Source: Suilimivivens sp045586385
Lineage (GTDB): Bacteria > Bacillota > Clostridia > Lachnospirales > Lachnospiraceae
NCBI GenBank assembly: GCA_045586385.1
Contig: JAZNAE010000040.1
Coordinates: 1-41,671 of the forward strand
DNA: 41,671 nt
Direction: 5' to 3'
Shown here: positions 26,501 to 34,339 of the stretch, one piece after another
How the letters are laid out: each line of letters starts with the position of its first letter
Numbering within the stretch: the first letter of the stretch is position 1
Notes under the pieces: model-generated
Seen by the model: only the letters and a program-made list of their open reading frames with translations
The model's database searches: none
Told to the model about the DNA's origin: nothing
Made by a program: the position numbers and the translations under genes

Positions 26501-26535
26501 CGGAGGCAGAGAGAATAAAATATCGTGTAGACTAA
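23530..26535 (+). CDS. TIR-domain membrane protein with C-terminal beta-propeller
   Basis: A 1001-residue protein. Residues 2-165 form a TIR domain: YDAFISYRH at 3-11, FRDQEELPIGSDL at 48-60, LLVICSPRTPGSYWVQKEIE at 74-93 and a later DDLKQRHRER. Glu91 in the WVQKE segment is the likely NADase-type Glu. One membrane helix follows (about 180-200), then a linker with AVLVALEALP, a helical TPR-like segment, and from about 280 a long run of WD40-like or PQQ-like propeller blades (YAWDVTSGQKLA, VYAWDGKTGEVIS, LRVFDTKKEKTVAE). The TIR side would be cytoplasmic and the propeller outside. Such proteins occur often in Lachnospiraceae; the role (signal receptor, defence effector or NAD-cleaving enzyme) is not known. 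The gene lies alone, 28 bases ahead of the DHH gene. Confidence 0.85.
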   Translation: MRYDAFISYRHTELDLYIAKKLHKALETFKVPKAVAKKTGKKNIKRVFRDQEELPIGSDLSDNIESALRESEYLLVICSPRTPGSYWVQKEIETFIGMHGRDKVLAVLIEGEPDESFPSLLLSDEEGNPVEPLAADVRGISKRETDRKLKTEVMRLASPLLGCSYDDLKQRHRERKMKRMAATAAVIAIGALAFGAYSTYNAALIQQNLEGKQRNQSKYLADTSLTLLEEGDRRAAVLVALEALPSKENNRPYVAEAQYALSQALYSYDDGTEMKMDRVLTHDLPVMDFYFNKDGENAASIDQGGTVYAWDVTSGQKLAQIAPGIDKYGFLIKPEAAMVYEDNIIICEGNVLRSVTFDGEENWRVEKETSTIYCVFNESAKIATCIYSDNVSFYDITNGERVGYMPNNLEQSYTREMAYNDDNSKFVVSHLSDLEGAKCGYVTVYDFETGELTDIETKADYIANISFTSDDCLIISQAYNEELMDFDMENGIGYLQKIDWENGKELWCNTYEYQIVGYEAAGAIVKSRNYEDTSAKQMYDEVIMSIDDKVYAWDGKTGEVISQVTVNSGIVNMFVSLNSGLVYLAQGNGIVDIVDMTTGLKYSNAAIETGKEVQDLSICSGKILFRSYASPELGVMKYPDDAQVEILTEYDYSIADVTASKDETYYAVKVYDFDVAERIYFYEADGNEPVYEWVAYEYALFTGFIDNDVYIMADSDGKVIFYNLKTNEEETMILEGDYLSLEYDMNEDMSLLLAYSGHQFIVFDLQKREIICDEQTDDFVRSAIISNDGKYAYCNIEDKGVNILEIATGELTPLGEEYLVLSGFDAQELFVTSHNGELLAVSCGDGMLRVFDTKKEKTVAEIPFTGINRRFIQFSADDSEIMLQGDDYYFKVYDLKEDEFTHIALNQYYEIEKAVADEKNGTISLVTLADMIILNADSYEMTARIEDGQSYLPKHGVILSGYYEKLYQFPYMTLDMLKEEAERQFSDETLSEAERIKYRVD

Positions 26536-26562
26536 TAAAGTTCAAAGCAGAAAGGAACCATT

Positions 26563-28071
26563 ATGCGATTAAGCGAACTTTTAAAATATGACAATATTAT
26601 AGTACAATGCCATGACAATCCGGATGCGGATGCCATTGCCAGCGGATTTGGCGTGTATACCTATTTAAAAGACAAAGGGAAAAAGGTACGTTTTGTATAC
26701 AGTGGAAAGTTTCAAATCCATAAAACAAACCTACTTTTGATGGTGTCGGAACTTAACATTCCCATTGAGTATGTGGAACAGGTTTTAGAACCGGATTTGC
26801 TGATTACTGTGGACTGTCAGTACGGAGAAGGAAATGTGACACATCTTCCGGCCAAAGAAGTGGCAGTCATTGACCATCACCAAGTCTCGGGCGAGTTGCC
26901 GGTTTTCAGTGAAGTGAGAAGTAATATTGGCGCCTGTGTGACAGTGGTTAGGGAACTTTTGTTACAGGAAAATATGGATGCCTGTAGCGATAAAAGGCTT
27001 GCGACAGCATTTTATTATGGTTTGATGACAGATACCAATAATTTTACGGAGATTTTTCATCCATTGGATAAGGATCTTCGGGATGATGCCATGTTTGAAA
27101 AGAGCATGATTACGCGTTTTAAGAATGCCAATTTATCATTGGAAGAACTTGAAATTGCAGGAAAAGCACTACTTGGGTATGACTATAACGAAACTTACCG
27201 CTATGCCATCGTGCGTGCAAATCCATGTGACCCCAACATTCTTGGTATTATCAGTGATATGATGCTTGAGGTGGATTCGGTAGACACCTGTTTGGTGTAC
27301 AGTGTATTGCCATTTGGAATTAAATTATCCGTGCGTAGTTGTATTAAGGAAGTGCGCGCCAGCGAGCTTGCCGAGTTTATTACGGAAGGAATCGGTGGTG
27401 GCGGTGGTCATATTGAAAAGGCCGGCGGATTTATTCAGCCGGAGTTGCTTGACAAAGCATATGAAAAGTATAATAGAGAAAAAGATATTGCAAGCTTCTT
27501 GGACTTTCGTATGATAGATTATTTTGATGACATTCAAATCATATATCCGAGGGAGTATGAGATAGATTTATCCGGTATGGAGCTTTATAAAAAGAAAAAG
27601 ATACCGGTAGGCTTTGTAAAGGCGGCAGAAATATTTAAGCCCGGTTCCATGATTTCCGTCCGTACCTTGGAAGGGGATATGGATGTGGAAATTCAGGATG
27701 ATACCTATATTATGATAGGAATTAAAGGGGAAGTTTACCCAAGCAGAAAAGAGAAATTCGAGAGAGCCTACAAGGTGCTTGAAGAACCTTACGTTTTTGA
27801 TGGGGAATATGCACCGATTGTTAAGGATATGGTAGAAGGGCATAATATTTCCCTGATTCCCTATGCAAGGGCCTGTGTATCCACAGGGGAAAATTATATT
27901 TATGTAAAAGAACTTGACCATAGAGTAAAGATATTCACAGAATGGGATGCAGATAAGTATATGCTGGGCAGAGACGGAGATTATCTGGCGGCCCGCAAGG
28001 ATGATTTGCATGATATTTATGTGATTGAAAGAAATATCTTTATGAAGACGTATGAGCCTGTGAATGAGTAG
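26563..28071 (+). CDS. DHH-family phosphoesterase with extra C-terminal domain
   Basis: A 502-residue protein. The N-terminal DHH domain has HDNPDADAIASG at 17-28 and the DHH triad at 104-106 (VIDHHQVSG); the DHHA1 part shows GIGGGGGHIEKAGG near 280. These are the features of NrnA-like oligoribonuclease / pAp phosphatase / c-di-AMP-type phosphodiesterases. A further 170-residue C-terminal part ends with RDGDYLAARKDDLHDIYVIERNIF, a PGDYL-type motif found as an added domain in other Clostridia proteins. It probably degrades nano-RNA or small phosphonucleotides in the cytoplasm, but the choice between substrates is open. AAAGGAACC precedes the ATG. The gene converges with the AraC gene 15 bases downstream. 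Confidence 0.82.
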   Translation: MRLSELLKYDNIIVQCHDNPDADAIASGFGVYTYLKDKGKKVRFVYSGKFQIHKTNLLLMVSELNIPIEYVEQVLEPDLLITVDCQYGEGNVTHLPAKEVAVIDHHQVSGELPVFSEVRSNIGACVTVVRELLLQENMDACSDKRLATAFYYGLMTDTNNFTEIFHPLDKDLRDDAMFEKSMITRFKNANLSLEELEIAGKALLGYDYNETYRYAIVRANPCDPNILGIISDMMLEVDSVDTCLVYSVLPFGIKLSVRSCIKEVRASELAEFITEGIGGGGGHIEKAGGFIQPELLDKAYEKYNREKDIASFLDFRMIDYFDDIQIIYPREYEIDLSGMELYKKKKIPVGFVKAAEIFKPGSMISVRTLEGDMDVEIQDDTYIMIGIKGEVYPSRKEKFERAYKVLEEPYVFDGEYAPIVKDMVEGHNISLIPYARACVSTGENYIYVKELDHRVKIFTEWDADKYMLGRDGDYLAARKDDLHDIYVIERNIFMKTYEPVNE

Positions 28072-28086
28072 GACTGCGTTCTTATA

Positions 28087-28986
28087 TTAATCGGTCTCAA
28101 GATTTTGTTTGAGCATCTCGGAATTTTGGGTTGATGCCACATAATCTTTCGGAGAAATGCCGTATTCTTTTTTGAAGGCGCGATAAAAACTGGAGTAATC
28201 ACCAAAACCGAAGCTATGATAGGCTTGTGTAATATTCATACCACCGGTAATAGACTGGCGGCAATATGCCAGTCTTTTTTTTGTGATATATTGATGGATG
28301 GAGATGCCCAGATTATCTTTAAAAATGTGTGCAATATGATATTTGCTTGTAAAAAATTCATCGGCAAGACGGTCCAAAGATAAATCTTCATCTAAATGGC
28401 TTTCGATAAAATTACAAATTTTTTGGTACAATGCCTGTATTTCACCGGGAGCAGAGGGGTGTTCTTTTTCATAGATAAGGCGGTTTAAATGAAGAACCAG
28501 GTCGCTGACATAAAGGGAAATTTGTGAGCGTTTCCCAAAACGGTTTCCATGCATTTCTTCCAATAGAAGGAGAAGTTTTGACTGGATGGCGTTAAAGGTA
28601 ATTCTATCGTTGGGGAATATATAATTTTTCTTTGTTTCTACCAGCTGCATAATATAGCCGTAGTCCGAAGAAAGATTCAGAAGATGGTTGCAAAATTCCT
28701 GGCTGATCCAAAAGACAAATCGGCGGTAGGGGACATCTGCATTATGGATGACAGGTCTGTGGGAAACATAGGGTGGTATGATAATCATATCACCGGGAGC
28801 AATATCGTAAATTTCTTTATTGATCTCAATGCTGACATTACCTTCCATGAAAAAGTAAAATTCGTAATAATCGTGGGTATGACGCTCTACTTTATTTAGC
28901 GTAGTATCATTGTAATAGTAAAGCTCAAAATCCTTGGAAAGCATATATTGACGGGTGCTGAAGCTGGTTTGTAATTTTTTTTGCAT
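28087..28986 (-). CDS. AraC-family transcriptional regulator of uxu genes
   Basis: A 299-residue regulator. An N-terminal cupin-type sensing domain (about 20-170, with RHTHDYYEFYFFMEG and IIPPYVSHRP) is followed by two C-terminal HTH motifs of AraC type (about 195-295), including LDRLADEFFTSKYHIAHIFKD and the second segment ending in GFGDYSSFYRAFKKEYGISP. It lies divergently in front of uxuA, so it probably activates uxuA-uxuB in response to a hexuronate or its product. The start at 28986 (MQKKLQ) follows the minus-strand GGAGA site; an in-frame ATG 24 bases upstream lacks such a site. Confidence 0.82.
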   Translation of the reverse strand: MQKKLQTSFSTRQYMLSKDFELYYYNDTTLNKVERHTHDYYEFYFFMEGNVSIEINKEIYDIAPGDMIIIPPYVSHRPVIHNADVPYRRFVFWISQEFCNHLLNLSSDYGYIMQLVETKKNYIFPNDRITFNAIQSKLLLLLEEMHGNRFGKRSQISLYVSDLVLHLNRLIYEKEHPSAPGEIQALYQKICNFIESHLDEDLSLDRLADEFFTSKYHIAHIFKDNLGISIHQYITKKRLAYCRQSITGGMNITQAYHSFGFGDYSSFYRAFKKEYGISPKDYVASTQNSEMLKQNLETD

Positions 28987-29062
28987 AATAAATCTCCGTA
29001 TATTTACCAATAATATATAGAAACAAATATATAACTGTGTTGCTACATGTATTTAAAATAGC

Positions 29063-29133
29063 ACAAAAACGCAACTTTTGCAATGTATACAACAAAAGCG
29101 TCAATGGCATTTAAACCGGCATTTCATTATAAT
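29063..29133 (+). promoter_or_regulatory. uxuA promoter region with a direct repeat, candidate AraC site
   Basis: A perfect -10 TATAAT lies at 29128-29133, but the region 17 bases upstream has no good -35 box, as in many activator-dependent promoters. Two similar 10-mers, ACAAAAACGC (29063-29072) and ACAAAAGCGT (29092-29101), lie 29 bases apart, the second ending 26 bases before the -10. Paired direct repeats just upstream of -35 are usual for AraC-type activators. Between them is the palindromic GTATAC (29085-29090). Confidence 0.45.
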
Positions 29134-29198
29134 GCTAATGTAAAGAATTATGATAGGAAAATACGATAATTAATTTGAAGAAGGGCAGGTATTTATTT

Positions 29199-30263
29199 AT
29201 GCAAATGACATTAAGATGGTACGGTTCCAAATTTGATACAGTTACCTTAAAGCAGATTCGCCAGATTCCCGGTGTGAAAGGAGTAATCACAACCTTATAT
29301 GATACAGCTCCCGGTGAGGTTTGGAGCAGAGAACGCATCCGTGCATTGAAAGATGAGGTTGCGGCAGCAGGTCTTTCCATTGCAGGTATTGAAAGTGTAA
29401 ATATTCATGATGCAATCAAAATCGGTTCTCCCGACAGGGAACAGTATATTGAAAATTATATTGAAACACTTGAAAATTTAGGAAAAGAAGATATTCACAT
29501 GGTATGCTATAATTTCATGCCTGTGTTTGACTGGACCAGAACTGAGCTTGCAAGAAGACGTCCCGATGGTTCTACCGTACTTGCCTATACACAGGAAGCA
29601 GTAGATGCACTTGATCCGGAGAAGATGTTTGAATCCATTGCAGGGGATACCAACGGCACGGTGATGCCCGGTTGGGAACCTGAACGTATGGCGCGCGTCA
29701 AAGAGTTATTTGAAATGTACAAGGATGTAGATGATGAAAAGTTATTCGAAAATCTGAAATACTTCCTGGAAAGAATTATGCCCGTTTGTGATAAGTATGA
29801 TATTAATATGGCCATCCATCCCGATGATCCGGCTTGGAGCGTGTTTGGACTTCCGAGAATTATTATTAATAAGAAGAACATTTTGCGTATGATGAGTATG
29901 GTAGACAATCCTCATAACGGTGTCACCTTCTGCTCCGGTTCTTACGGAACCAACTTAGAAAATGATCTTCCCGATATGATCCGTTCTTTAAAGGGAAGAA
30001 TTCACTTTGCACATGTAAGAAACTTAAAGTTTAATTCTCCCACAGACTTCGAAGAAGCAGCACATTTGTCTGCTGACGGCAGCTTTGATATGTATGAGAT
30101 TATGAAAGCACTTTATGATATCGGCTTTACAGGTCCTATCCGTCCCGACCATGGACGTATGATTTGGGATGAGGTGGCAATGCCCGGTTACGGTCTTTAT
30201 GACAGAGCACTCGGTGCAGCTTACTTAAACGGACTTTGGGAAGCAATCGAGAAGAGCAACTAG
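29199..30263 (+). CDS. uxuA: Mannonate dehydratase
   Basis: A 354-residue TIM-barrel enzyme that dehydrates D-mannonate to 2-keto-3-deoxygluconate in hexuronate degradation, downstream of UxuB in the glucuronate branch. The start MQMTLRWYG is the standard UxuA beginning and is preceded by GGGCAGG; a frame open from TTG 29175 adds 8 residues without support. Later segments MAIHPDDPAW (metal and substrate His), SGSYGTN and the HFAHVRNLKF segment (His-rich metal site), and IRPDHGRMIW near the C-terminus match UxuA. Length is near the family norm. uxuB follows after 23 bases on the same transcript. Confidence 0.95.
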   Translation: MQMTLRWYGSKFDTVTLKQIRQIPGVKGVITTLYDTAPGEVWSRERIRALKDEVAAAGLSIAGIESVNIHDAIKIGSPDREQYIENYIETLENLGKEDIHMVCYNFMPVFDWTRTELARRRPDGSTVLAYTQEAVDALDPEKMFESIAGDTNGTVMPGWEPERMARVKELFEMYKDVDDEKLFENLKYFLERIMPVCDKYDINMAIHPDDPAWSVFGLPRIIINKKNILRMMSMVDNPHNGVTFCSGSYGTNLENDLPDMIRSLKGRIHFAHVRNLKFNSPTDFEEAAHLSADGSFDMYEIMKALYDIGFTGPIRPDHGRMIWDEVAMPGYGLYDRALGAAYLNGLWEAIEKSN

Positions 30264-30286
30264 GAAGCATGTAGGAGGAAGAGATC

Positions 30287-31897
30287 GTGAAGTTAAACAA
30301 TGCAGGTGTACAAAATGCAAAAGAGTGGCTGGATGCCGGTTACAAGCTTCCCAAGTATGACAGGGAAGCAGTGACAAAGAAAACAAAGGAAGCGCCTTTT
30401 TGGATTCATTTCGGAGCGGGAAATATTTTCCGTGCTTTTCAGGCCAATGTGGTGCAGAATCTTTTGAATGAAGGTGTACTTGACAGAGGACTTATCGTAA
30501 CGGAAGGTTACGATTATGAAATCATTGAAAAAATGTATCTTCCTCACGACAGCTATTCTATTCTTGCCACCTTAAAGGCAGACGGAAATATTGAAAAGAC
30601 AGTAATCGGCAGTGTTGTGGAATCGTTGGTGCTTGATTCCGGAAATGATGCACACTATAGTCGTTTGAAAGAAATTTTTGAGCAGGATTCCCTGCAGATG
30701 GTTAGCTTTACCATTACCGAGAAGGGATACAGTCTGGTAGACGGAAAGGGACAGCTTCTTTCTTCCGTGGAAGAGGATTTTGAAAAGGGTCCCGGAAAGC
30801 CTGTAAGTTATATCGGTAAGGTGGCATCCCTTTTATATATCCGTTTCCTCGCAGGTGCAAAGCCTGTAGCGATGGTCAGCATGGACAACTGCTCCCATAA
30901 CGGGGACAAGCTTTATGATGCAATCCACGCTTTTGCAAAAACATGGGAAGAAAAAGGACTTGCAGAGAAAGGCTTTACTGCCTATGTAAATGATAAAAAT
31001 AAGGTATCTTTCCCTTGGAGTATGATTGACAAAATCACCCCCAGACCTGATGCTTCCGTAGAAGATATGTTAAAGAAGGATGGCGTTGAGGAGTTAGAGC
31101 CTGTCATTACTTCTAAGAGTACGTATGTGGCTCCCTTTGTAAATGCAGAAGAATGTGAATATCTGGTAATCGAAGATGCATTCCCGAACGGCAGACCACA
31201 GCTGGAAAAGGGTGGCATCATGTTTGCAGAAAGAGAAACTGTTGACAAGGTAGAGAAGATGAAGGTTTGTACCTGTTTAAATCCTCTTCATACTTCCCTT
31301 GCCGTGTATGGATGTCTTCTTGGATATGATTTAATTTCCAAGGAAATGAAAGATGAAACCTTAAAGAAATTGGTAGAAGGTGTGGGCTATGTGGAAGGGC
31401 TTCCCGTAGTGATTAATCCCGGTATTCTTGATCCCAAGGAATTTATTGACACGGTAGTAAACGTGCGTATTCCCAATCCTTTTATGCCGGATACCCCCCA
31501 GAGAATTGCTACAGATACATCCCAGAAGCTTGCAATCCGTTTCGGTGAAACCATTAAGGCTTATGCAGCTTCCGATAAACTTGAGGTATCTTCATTAAAA
31601 CTTATTCCTCTTGTATTTGCAGGCTGGCTCAGATATTTGATGGCAGTGGATGATGAGGGAAATGCTTTTGAATTAAGTCCGGACCCGCTTCTTTCTGAGG
31701 TTTGTCCTTATGTGGAAGGTATCAAACTGGGAGAGAATGCAGATGTAGAAGAAAAGATAAAACCGATTCTGCAAAACAGTAAGATTTTCGGTGTGGATTT
31801 ATATGAGGTTGGCATGGCAGAACTGGTATGCAGCTATTTTAAAGAAATGATAGCAGCGCCCGGCAGCGTACGTAAAACCCTCGAGAAATACGTGTAA
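30287..31897 (+). CDS. uxuB: D-mannonate oxidoreductase / fructuronate reductase
   Basis: A 536-residue member of the long-chain mannitol dehydrogenase family that reduces D-fructuronate to D-mannonate with NADH. Visible motifs are HFGAGNIFRAFQA near 42-54 (N-terminal Rossmann-like region), VSMDNCSHNGDKL near 203-215 and CLNPLHTSLAVYGCLLG near 330 (catalytic Lys/Asn/His region of the family). GTG at 30287 is chosen because AGGAGGAAGAG lies just upstream and the frame is closed before it. Its stop codon TAA (31895-31897) is the first three bases of the long palindromic element, so the insertion may have supplied or replaced the end of the gene. The last codons read EKYV, a normal-looking C-terminus for the family. 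Confidence 0.85.
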   Translation: MKLNNAGVQNAKEWLDAGYKLPKYDREAVTKKTKEAPFWIHFGAGNIFRAFQANVVQNLLNEGVLDRGLIVTEGYDYEIIEKMYLPHDSYSILATLKADGNIEKTVIGSVVESLVLDSGNDAHYSRLKEIFEQDSLQMVSFTITEKGYSLVDGKGQLLSSVEEDFEKGPGKPVSYIGKVASLLYIRFLAGAKPVAMVSMDNCSHNGDKLYDAIHAFAKTWEEKGLAEKGFTAYVNDKNKVSFPWSMIDKITPRPDASVEDMLKKDGVEELEPVITSKSTYVAPFVNAEECEYLVIEDAFPNGRPQLEKGGIMFAERETVDKVEKMKVCTCLNPLHTSLAVYGCLLGYDLISKEMKDETLKKLVEGVGYVEGLPVVINPGILDPKEFIDTVVNVRIPNPFMPDTPQRIATDTSQKLAIRFGETIKAYAASDKLEVSSLKLIPLVFAGWLRYLMAVDDEGNAFELSPDPLLSEVCPYVEGIKLGENADVEEKIKPILQNSKIFGVDLYEVGMAELVCSYFKEMIAAPGSVRKTLEKYV

Positions 31898-32338
31898 GTT
31901 TTCATATTTTCACATAAACAAAAATTATTTTATTTTAACCTCATTTGACTACTTTTGATGGATTTTATAGACATTTGCCGTCACAATGATGTTACTACCC
32001 GATGCGAATGTTTGAAAAGCCATGCTGCATAGATACAAATTCGTTAAAACCTTTTAAGAGAAATCTAATAGTCGTATGAAAAATAATAAACAAGTCGCCC
32101 ATTTCACAACTTGCTTCGCTTCGAACAGTTGAAATGGGCGACTATTATTTTTCATACGACTATTGATTTCTTAAAAAGCTTTTATAATCATTTTGTATCT
32201 ATAGCAGCATGTGCTTTGAGTTCTCGCATCGGGTAGTTAATGAACATTTGTGACGATAAATGTCATAAAATCCCAAAAGTTGTCATCCGAGGTTAAAAGA
32301 AAAAATTTTAGTTTCTGTGATAATAGGAAAACTTATGT
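31895..32338. repeat. 444-bp fold-back (MITE-like) element with 7-bp direct repeats at its ends
   Basis: The two halves are inverted copies of each other, about 80 percent matched by eye over roughly 190 bases per arm. Exact blocks include TAAGTTTTC (31895-31903 with 32327-32335), TTTTAACCTC, ACTACCCGATGCGA, and AATAGTCGTATGAAAAATAAT in halves of 21 bases (32067-32087 with 32144-32164). The tip stem is AGTCGCCCATTTCA (32093-32106 with 32130-32143). ATACGTG lies at both borders (31888-31894 and 32339-32345), a likely target-site duplication. No coding frame is visible. RNA from either strand would form one very long hairpin, which would also end transcription of the two convergent neighbours. 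Confidence 0.75.
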
Positions 32339-32365
32339 ATACGTGATTAAATTTGGCCGGCGGTA

Positions 32366-33070
32366 TTATTCACTTTCAGCCATCCGGTAACCGATTCCGA
32401 TTTCCGTAAATACATGTTCGGGAGTGGCAGGATTCTTTTCAATTTTTCTTCTGATATTTGCCATATTTACACGAAGAATCTGGTTATTGTTATCAATATA
32501 GGGTCCCCATATTTTTTCCATAATAAAGGAATAGGTTAAGACCTTGCCGCAGTTTTGGGCAAGTAGGGTGATTAATTTATATTCTATCTGTGTCAGGTGA
32601 ATCATTTCACCTGCTAAAGTAACCATATGTTTTTCATAGTCAATCATAAGTTCCTTGTGGCGGTAAATCGGTGCAAACGGTGTATTGCCTGATGTAAACT
32701 GGTTACCATGACGAAGAGAAGTACGGATTCTTGCAAGAAGCTCAACTGTTCCAAATGGCTTGGTAATGTAATCGTCAGCACCTAAATCCAATGCCTTTGC
32801 TTTTTCCTGCTCATGACTTCTGGCTGATATAACAATAATGGGAGTAGAAGACCATTCACGAAGTTTTTCTATAATTGTCATGCCATCAATGTCCGGAAGA
32901 CCTAAGTCAAGCAAAACAATATCAGGACAAAGAGAAGCACAAAGGTGAAGTCCTTCCTGACCGCAGGAGGCTGTGGTTATTTTATATCCCTGACTTTTTA
33001 ATGTGGTAGAAATAAATGAACGGATACTTTCTTCATCTTCAATTAGTAATATAGAATACTTTGGATTCAT
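32366..33070 (-). CDS. kdpE: KdpE-like response regulator (OmpR family)
   Basis: A 234-residue cytoplasmic regulator. Receiver domain: acidic EDEE at 11-14, phosphoacceptor Asp55 in IVLLDLGLPDIDG, and the Lys of DDYITKPFG. The C-terminal winged helix (about 130-230) ends with the IRRKIEKNPATPEHVFTEIG-type recognition region and GIGYRM typical of OmpR/KdpE. It follows the sensor gene by 3 bases and is co-transcribed. No kdpABC transport genes are in the window, so control of potassium uptake is only suggested by sequence similarity. A two-fold direct repeat upstream of the sensor promoter is a possible autoregulatory site. Confidence 0.82.
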   Translation of the reverse strand: MNPKYSILLIEDEESIRSFISTTLKSQGYKITTASCGQEGLHLCASLCPDIVLLDLGLPDIDGMTIIEKLREWSSTPIIVISARSHEQEKAKALDLGADDYITKPFGTVELLARIRTSLRHGNQFTSGNTPFAPIYRHKELMIDYEKHMVTLAGEMIHLTQIEYKLITLLAQNCGKVLTYSFIMEKIWGPYIDNNNQILRVNMANIRRKIEKNPATPEHVFTEIGIGYRMAESE

Positions 33071-33073
33071 GAA

Positions 33074-34174
33074 TTAATTCTCCTTTGGTAATATAAATGT
33101 AAATATGCAGCCGTGTTCATGGTTTTCGGCGGTAATGAAACCGTTATGTGCGGTGATAATGGTTTTACAGATGGAAAGCCCTATGCCCATTCCCTTATGA
33201 ATATCTGTGGGCGTTTGCGGTGTGTAAGGAGATCCGTCAAATATGGAAGATAAACGCTCCGGAGCGATACCGATTCCATAGTCTTTGACATGAAAAGCAA
33301 CACTGTCCTGATGTTCAACTATACTTAAATCAATCGGTAGCGTACTTTTTGCATGGTCTATGGCATTTTCCACTAAATTGATAATAACCTGTTCTATCAG
33401 CATGGCATCCATGGGAATCATTAGAAATGTTTCAGGCACCTGTACATTCAAGGCAACATCCGGTATTCTTTTGCGAAGGCGCATAATGGCTTCAGCAACC
33501 ACTTCTTCAACAGATTCCATGGAGGTCGCAATTTTCATGGATGCTTCGTCTATTCTGGTAACGGAAAGAAGATTTTCTACCATATGTAACAGCCAATTGG
33601 AGTCTTCGTTTATCTGTTTTACCACATCCATTTTTTCATTTTCGGATAGTGTTTCCACATTATCAATATAAGTGGAGGTGTTTCCAATGATGCCTGTTAG
33701 AGGGGTTCGAAGGTCATGGGAAACGGAGCGGAGCAGGTTGGCGCGCATCTTTTCCTTTTCTGCTTCCATAAGTAATTTTTCGCGTTCTAAAATCACTTCA
33801 TTTTGTTCGATAATTTGACTGGTCATGGTGCTGATGGTGATGGAAATAATCAGCATAAACAAAAATGTGATAGGGTATCCGGTCAAAGTAAAATTCAAAT
33901 TAAAATATGGATATGTAAATAAGTAGTTAACAAATACAACACCGATAAGGGAAAAGGTAATCCCGTAAATATAACCGGTAGTAAATCTGGAAACCAACAC
34001 TAATACAGTAATATAAACCAATACAATATTGGCAGGCTGTTCCGGTACAGTGTGAAAAAACCAAAAGGCAACAGATGTTGCAAGAATTGCAAAGACAGAG
34101 GTAATCAGTATATTTTTGACAACATTCTGAGGCTTGGGTTTTCCTTTTACTATTTGATCAAATATTTTTTTCAT
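33074..34174 (-). CDS. kdpD: KdpD-like sensor histidine kinase, short form
   Basis: A 366-residue sensor. Residues about 20-120 contain four membrane helices (DUF4118/KdpD transmembrane type: VYITVLVLVSRFTTGYIYG and the later YPITFLFMLIISITIST). A short linker is followed by the HisKA domain with His153 in SVSHDLRTPLTG, then the ATPase domain: N box NLVENAIDHAK, G1 DYGIGI and G2 GMGIGLSIC. It lacks the N-terminal KdpD and USP domains of enteric KdpD, which sense c-di-AMP or ATP; this short form is common in Clostridia. ATG 34174 has AAGGTGG upstream; an in-frame ATG 21 bases earlier lacks a site. The response regulator gene follows by 3 bases. Confidence 0.82.
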   Translation of the reverse strand: MKKIFDQIVKGKPKPQNVVKNILITSVFAILATSVAFWFFHTVPEQPANIVLVYITVLVLVSRFTTGYIYGITFSLIGVVFVNYLFTYPYFNLNFTLTGYPITFLFMLIISITISTMTSQIIEQNEVILEREKLLMEAEKEKMRANLLRSVSHDLRTPLTGIIGNTSTYIDNVETLSENEKMDVVKQINEDSNWLLHMVENLLSVTRIDEASMKIATSMESVEEVVAEAIMRLRKRIPDVALNVQVPETFLMIPMDAMLIEQVIINLVENAIDHAKSTLPIDLSIVEHQDSVAFHVKDYGIGIAPERLSSIFDGSPYTPQTPTDIHKGMGIGLSICKTIITAHNGFITAENHEHGCIFTFILPKEN

Positions 34175-34206
34175 AAAATTCCACCTTATATACATACATC
34201 ATCATG

Positions 34207-34261
34207 ATTATACCTTTTTCTTAAAAATGGAGCAATTATTTGACGTAAAGAAAACGTAAAG
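34207..34261 (-). promoter_or_regulatory. Promoter of the KdpDE-like genes with a direct-repeat operator
   Basis: On the minus strand: -35 TTGCTC (34230-34235), 17-base spacer, -10 TATAAT (34207-34212). Immediately upstream of the -35 box, CTTTACGT occurs twice (34254-34261 and 34243-34250) with a period of 11 bases. Tandem repeats of one helical turn are the usual binding pattern of OmpR/KdpE-type regulators, so autoregulation is likely. Confidence 0.65.
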
Positions 34262-34339
34262 ATTTATAAGGCTTTATTTCTAAATGTCATATGTCGATAT
34301 ATATATTGGGTTTGGTGATAGCCAAAGAGGAGAGAAGCT

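Noticed and set aside
31895..32338. Possible CRISPR or riboswitch in the uxuB-kdpE gap
   Set aside because: There are no regularly spaced direct repeats; the structure is one inverted repeat, and convergent genes give it no downstream gene to control.
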